A DNA stretch of 7,346 nucleotides. Source: Bacillota bacterium. GTDB taxonomy: Bacteria; Bacillota; Clostridia; Peptostreptococcales; Anaerovoracaceae. Positions 5,986 through 7,346 of the stretch are shown one piece after another. The translations under genes and the position numbers were made by a program. How positions within the stretch are numbered: position 1 is the stretch's first letter; each line of letters opens with the position of its first letter. The DNA lies in NCBI GenBank assembly GCA_029266295.1, contig JAQSXD010000182.1:1-7346 (forward strand), read 5' to 3'. Below the pieces are notes generated by a model. The model searched no databases. It was not told the DNA's origin and was given only the letters and a program-made list of their open reading frames with translations.

Positions 5986-6577
5986 TTAGATTGACTGCTC
6001 CTTCTATTCCTATCGCAGAAGTGTTGACTGAGAGATCATAATTATCGGCACGGCCCCATTTTTCGCCTGAGTAATAGTTATAGTAGGAAGCTCGTTTTTT
6101 GTCCGTTTTAATCATGGTTTCCTGTGCTTCTTTTTCAGGTACACCGTAGGAATGGACGATCCGATTGATCTTGTCAACCGCTTCTGAATGAATAAATACA
6201 GAAAGTGCATAGGACTCGCTTCGCAGAATATAATCGGCGCATCTGCCTACGATGACACAGGAGCTTTCGGAAGCAAGTTTCTTAATTGTGTTGGATTGGA
6301 TAAAGAAGAGCTTGTCATTCATCGGTATTTCATTAAAGACTGGAAGTCGACTGCCATAAATCCCTGTTGCGCCGGAGGTTGCGGACCAAAAACTTTGAAC
6401 TGCTTTCTCGTCGGCAAAAGCAAATAAATCTTCATCTATCCCGCTTTCCTCTGAAGCTAAATGAATGAGAGCTTTGTCATAAAAAGGGATTTGTAACTTC
6501 TCGGCGAGCATTTCGCCGATTTCTCTGCCTCCGCTTCCAAATTGCCTCGCAATGGTAATGACGACCTTTTTGTTCAT
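5921..6577 (-). CDS. Cytidylate-kinase-like P-loop protein
   Basis: This 218-residue protein belongs to the cytidylate-kinase-like family (Cytidylate_kin_2), common in Clostridia and gut Firmicutes. It opens with ITIARQFGSGGREIG (7-21). The nucleotide loop is GSGGRE rather than the classical GKS/GKT, which is usual for this family. Further family motifs are FYDKALI (32-38), CVIVGRCADYIL (107-118), a lid-like DKKRASYYNYYSGEKWG (159-175) and YDLSVNTS (180-187). It may phosphorylate a nucleotide or another small substrate; the family's substrate is not firmly established, and this is not the essential Cmk. The ATG at 6575-6577 follows AAGGAG (complement of 6585-6590) with 7-nt spacing. Its last 20 or so codons overlap the convergent acyltransferase gene, and the tail after about residue 206 looks like a poorly conserved extension. 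Confidence 0.92.
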   Translation of the reverse strand: MNKKVVITIARQFGSGGREIGEMLAEKLQIPFYDKALIHLASEESGIDEDLFAFADEKAVQSFWSATSGATGIYGSRLPVFNEIPMNDKLFFIQSNTIKKLASESSCVIVGRCADYILRSESYALSVFIHSEAVDKINRIVHSYGVPEKEAQETMIKTDKKRASYYNYYSGEKWGRADNYDLSVNTSAIGIEGAVNLIIKFAELKFGESPQSTDTTLP

Positions 6578-6677
6578 TGCACAGCTCCTTTCATGATTCG
6601 ATCAGGAAAACATCTATGGAAACGCGGATAAAATCTGTACTCACCTTCCATTAAATCAGCGCTTCGCTATGTTTAAA

Positions 6678-6683
6678 ATTATA
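6678..6683 (-). promoter_or_regulatory. -10 box for the cytidylate-kinase-like gene
   Basis: TATAAT on the minus strand (complement of 6678-6683) lies about 100 bp upstream of the kinase ATG. No good -35 hexamer is seen at the expected distance, so strength is uncertain. The leader would be about 94 nt and contains an inverted repeat, ATGGAA (6616-6621) with TTCCAT (6646-6651). Confidence 0.45.
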
Positions 6684-6697
6684 GCACATATGGTAAA

Positions 6698-6703
6698 TAT
6701 AAT
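6698..6703 (+). promoter_or_regulatory. -10 box for the ZIP transporter gene
   Basis: TATAAT at 6698-6703 lies in an AT-rich stretch, back to back with the kinase -10 box, with 14 bp between them. No good -35 is present. Transcription near 6710 would give a leader of about 100 nt ahead of the ZIP start. Confidence 0.4.
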
Positions 6704-6725
6704 ATATAAAATAAGAGAGAATCTG

Positions 6726-6778
6726 AAGGTGAGGCCAAATTTCTGAACCTGATTATGCATCGGTTATATGGCACACCT
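6726..6778 (+). promoter_or_regulatory. Structured leader upstream of the ZIP transporter gene
   Basis: Several complementary stretches nest in order. AGGTG (6727-6731) pairs with CACCT (6774-6778), GCC (6734-6736) with GGC (6770-6772), and AACC-T-GAT (6746-6753) with ATCGGTT (6759-6765) around a 5-nt loop. The result is an extended stem with internal loops that ends 23 nt before the GGAGG (6802-6806) of the ZIP gene. It fits no riboswitch class that can be recognised by eye. A metal- or protein-responsive leader is possible but unproven. Confidence 0.4.
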
Positions 6779-6811
6779 ACTCAAAAATAGGAAAAAGCTG
6801 TGGAGGTTTTT

Positions 6812-7346
6812 ATGACAGAATTAAATCCGGTGCTACTGGCACTTCTTGGGACCGGTGGGACATTTTTAATGACAGCGCTGGGCGCAGCAGTTGTCTTTTT
6901 CTTTCGAAAGGAGATGTCGGCAGACGTTCGCAGATTGTTTTTGGGCTTTGCCGGCGGTGTTATGATTGCGGCTTCCGTCTGGTCTCTTCTCATTCCGGCC
7001 ATAGAAATGGCAGAAGAGCAGGGGAAGATTGGGTGGATTCCTGCAGCAGGGGGCTTTGTATTGGGAGGTCTCTTTTTGCTGCTGCTGGATCATATTCTGC
7101 CCCATTTGCACCTCGAAAGCAAGGCGCCAGAAGGTCTTCAATCCAGCTGGAAAAGAACAACCCTGCTGGTTCTAGCTGTAACGCTTCATAATATTCCAGA
7201 GGGCTTGGCGGTAGGGCTCACTTTTGGTATGGCTGCCCAGGGCAATTCTACCGTAACGATTGCATCTGCTATCGTGCTTGCTGTAGGCATCGGTCTTCAG
7301 AATTTCCCGGAAGGCGCAGCGATTTCATTGCCTTTACGGCAAGAGG
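6812..7346 (+). CDS. ZIP-family divalent metal transporter, N-terminal part (runs off the right edge)
   Basis: The frame is open from ATG 6812 to the window end, giving 178 residues of a protein usually about 250-270 long. GGAGG (6802-6806) precedes the start by 5 nt. Hydrophobic segments lie at about 5-31, 40-65, 74-93, 116-140 and 147-165. The two ZIP metal-site motifs are present: LHNIPEGLAVG (125-135) in membrane segment four and GLQNFPEGAAISLPLR (161-176) in segment five, with H126, N127, E130, N164 and E167 as likely ligands. The paired HNIPEG and QNFPEG sequences place it in the GufA/ZupT-like branch, which imports zinc and sometimes iron, manganese or other divalent ions. The true substrate cannot be read from the sequence. 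The loop after segment three carries HILPHLHLE, another potential metal-binding patch. It is divergent from the cytidylate-kinase-like gene. Confidence 0.93.
   Translation, partial: MTELNPVLLALLGTGGTFLMTALGAAVVFFFRKEMSADVRRLFLGFAGGVMIAASVWSLLIPAIEMAEEQGKIGWIPAAGGFVLGGLFLLLLDHILPHLHLESKAPEGLQSSWKRTTLLVLAVTLHNIPEGLAVGLTFGMAAQGNSTVTIASAIVLAVGIGLQNFPEGAAISLPLRQE

Noticed and set aside
6725..6780. M-box (magnesium) riboswitch suggested by AGGTGAGGC before the ZIP gene
   Set aside because: Only the opening nine bases agree. The later conserved M-box blocks are missing and the available leader is much too short.

Overview
The window looks like a chromosomal segment from a low-to-moderate-GC, Gram-positive, probably anaerobic Clostridia-type bacterium. 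This rests on strong AGGAGG-type ribosome binding sites, consensus TTGACA/TATAAT promoters in AT-rich gaps, a YuaF/YuaG-like NfeD-flotillin pair, a TTG start, and a Clostridia-style cytidylate-kinase-like protein. The genus cannot be fixed from the sequence. No rRNA, tRNA, CRISPR array, insertion sequence or phage gene is visible.

Left block (1-806): the 3' end of a HemW-like gene (+) runs into a convergent XRE-family regulator (-), with 5 bp between the stop codons.

Control region (807-1142, 336 bp without a gene): the regulator gene and the nfeD-flotillin-glpK operon are transcribed divergently. Each side has a good sigma-A-type promoter. Each promoter carries, just after its -10 box, a near-identical 15-bp palindromic element (GTAARTAWGATTTAC). 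This suggests that the XRE protein represses itself and the operon. Between the right-hand promoter and nfeD there are two more extended -10 boxes and three nested or adjacent inverted repeats.

Operon (1143-4824, +): an NfeD-family membrane protein, a flotillin (SPFH) scaffold protein, and a complete glycerol kinase that starts 3 bp after the flotillin stop. NfeD plus flotillin is a known membrane-microdomain pair. The tight link to glpK is the most unusual layout here and suggests a tie between membrane organisation and glycerol-3-phosphate supply. The GlpK lacks the histidine that HPr phosphorylates in many Gram-positive homologues.

Right block (4825-7346): an acyltransferase-3-type membrane protein (+) with its own promoter and tandem 10-bp repeats overlaps a cytidylate-kinase-like gene (-) by 65 bp at their 3' ends. 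The kinase gene is divergent from a ZIP-family metal transporter (+) that runs off the right edge. The 234-bp divergent gap holds back-to-back -10 boxes, a mirrored 9-bp element and a leader upstream of the ZIP gene that can fold into nested helices.
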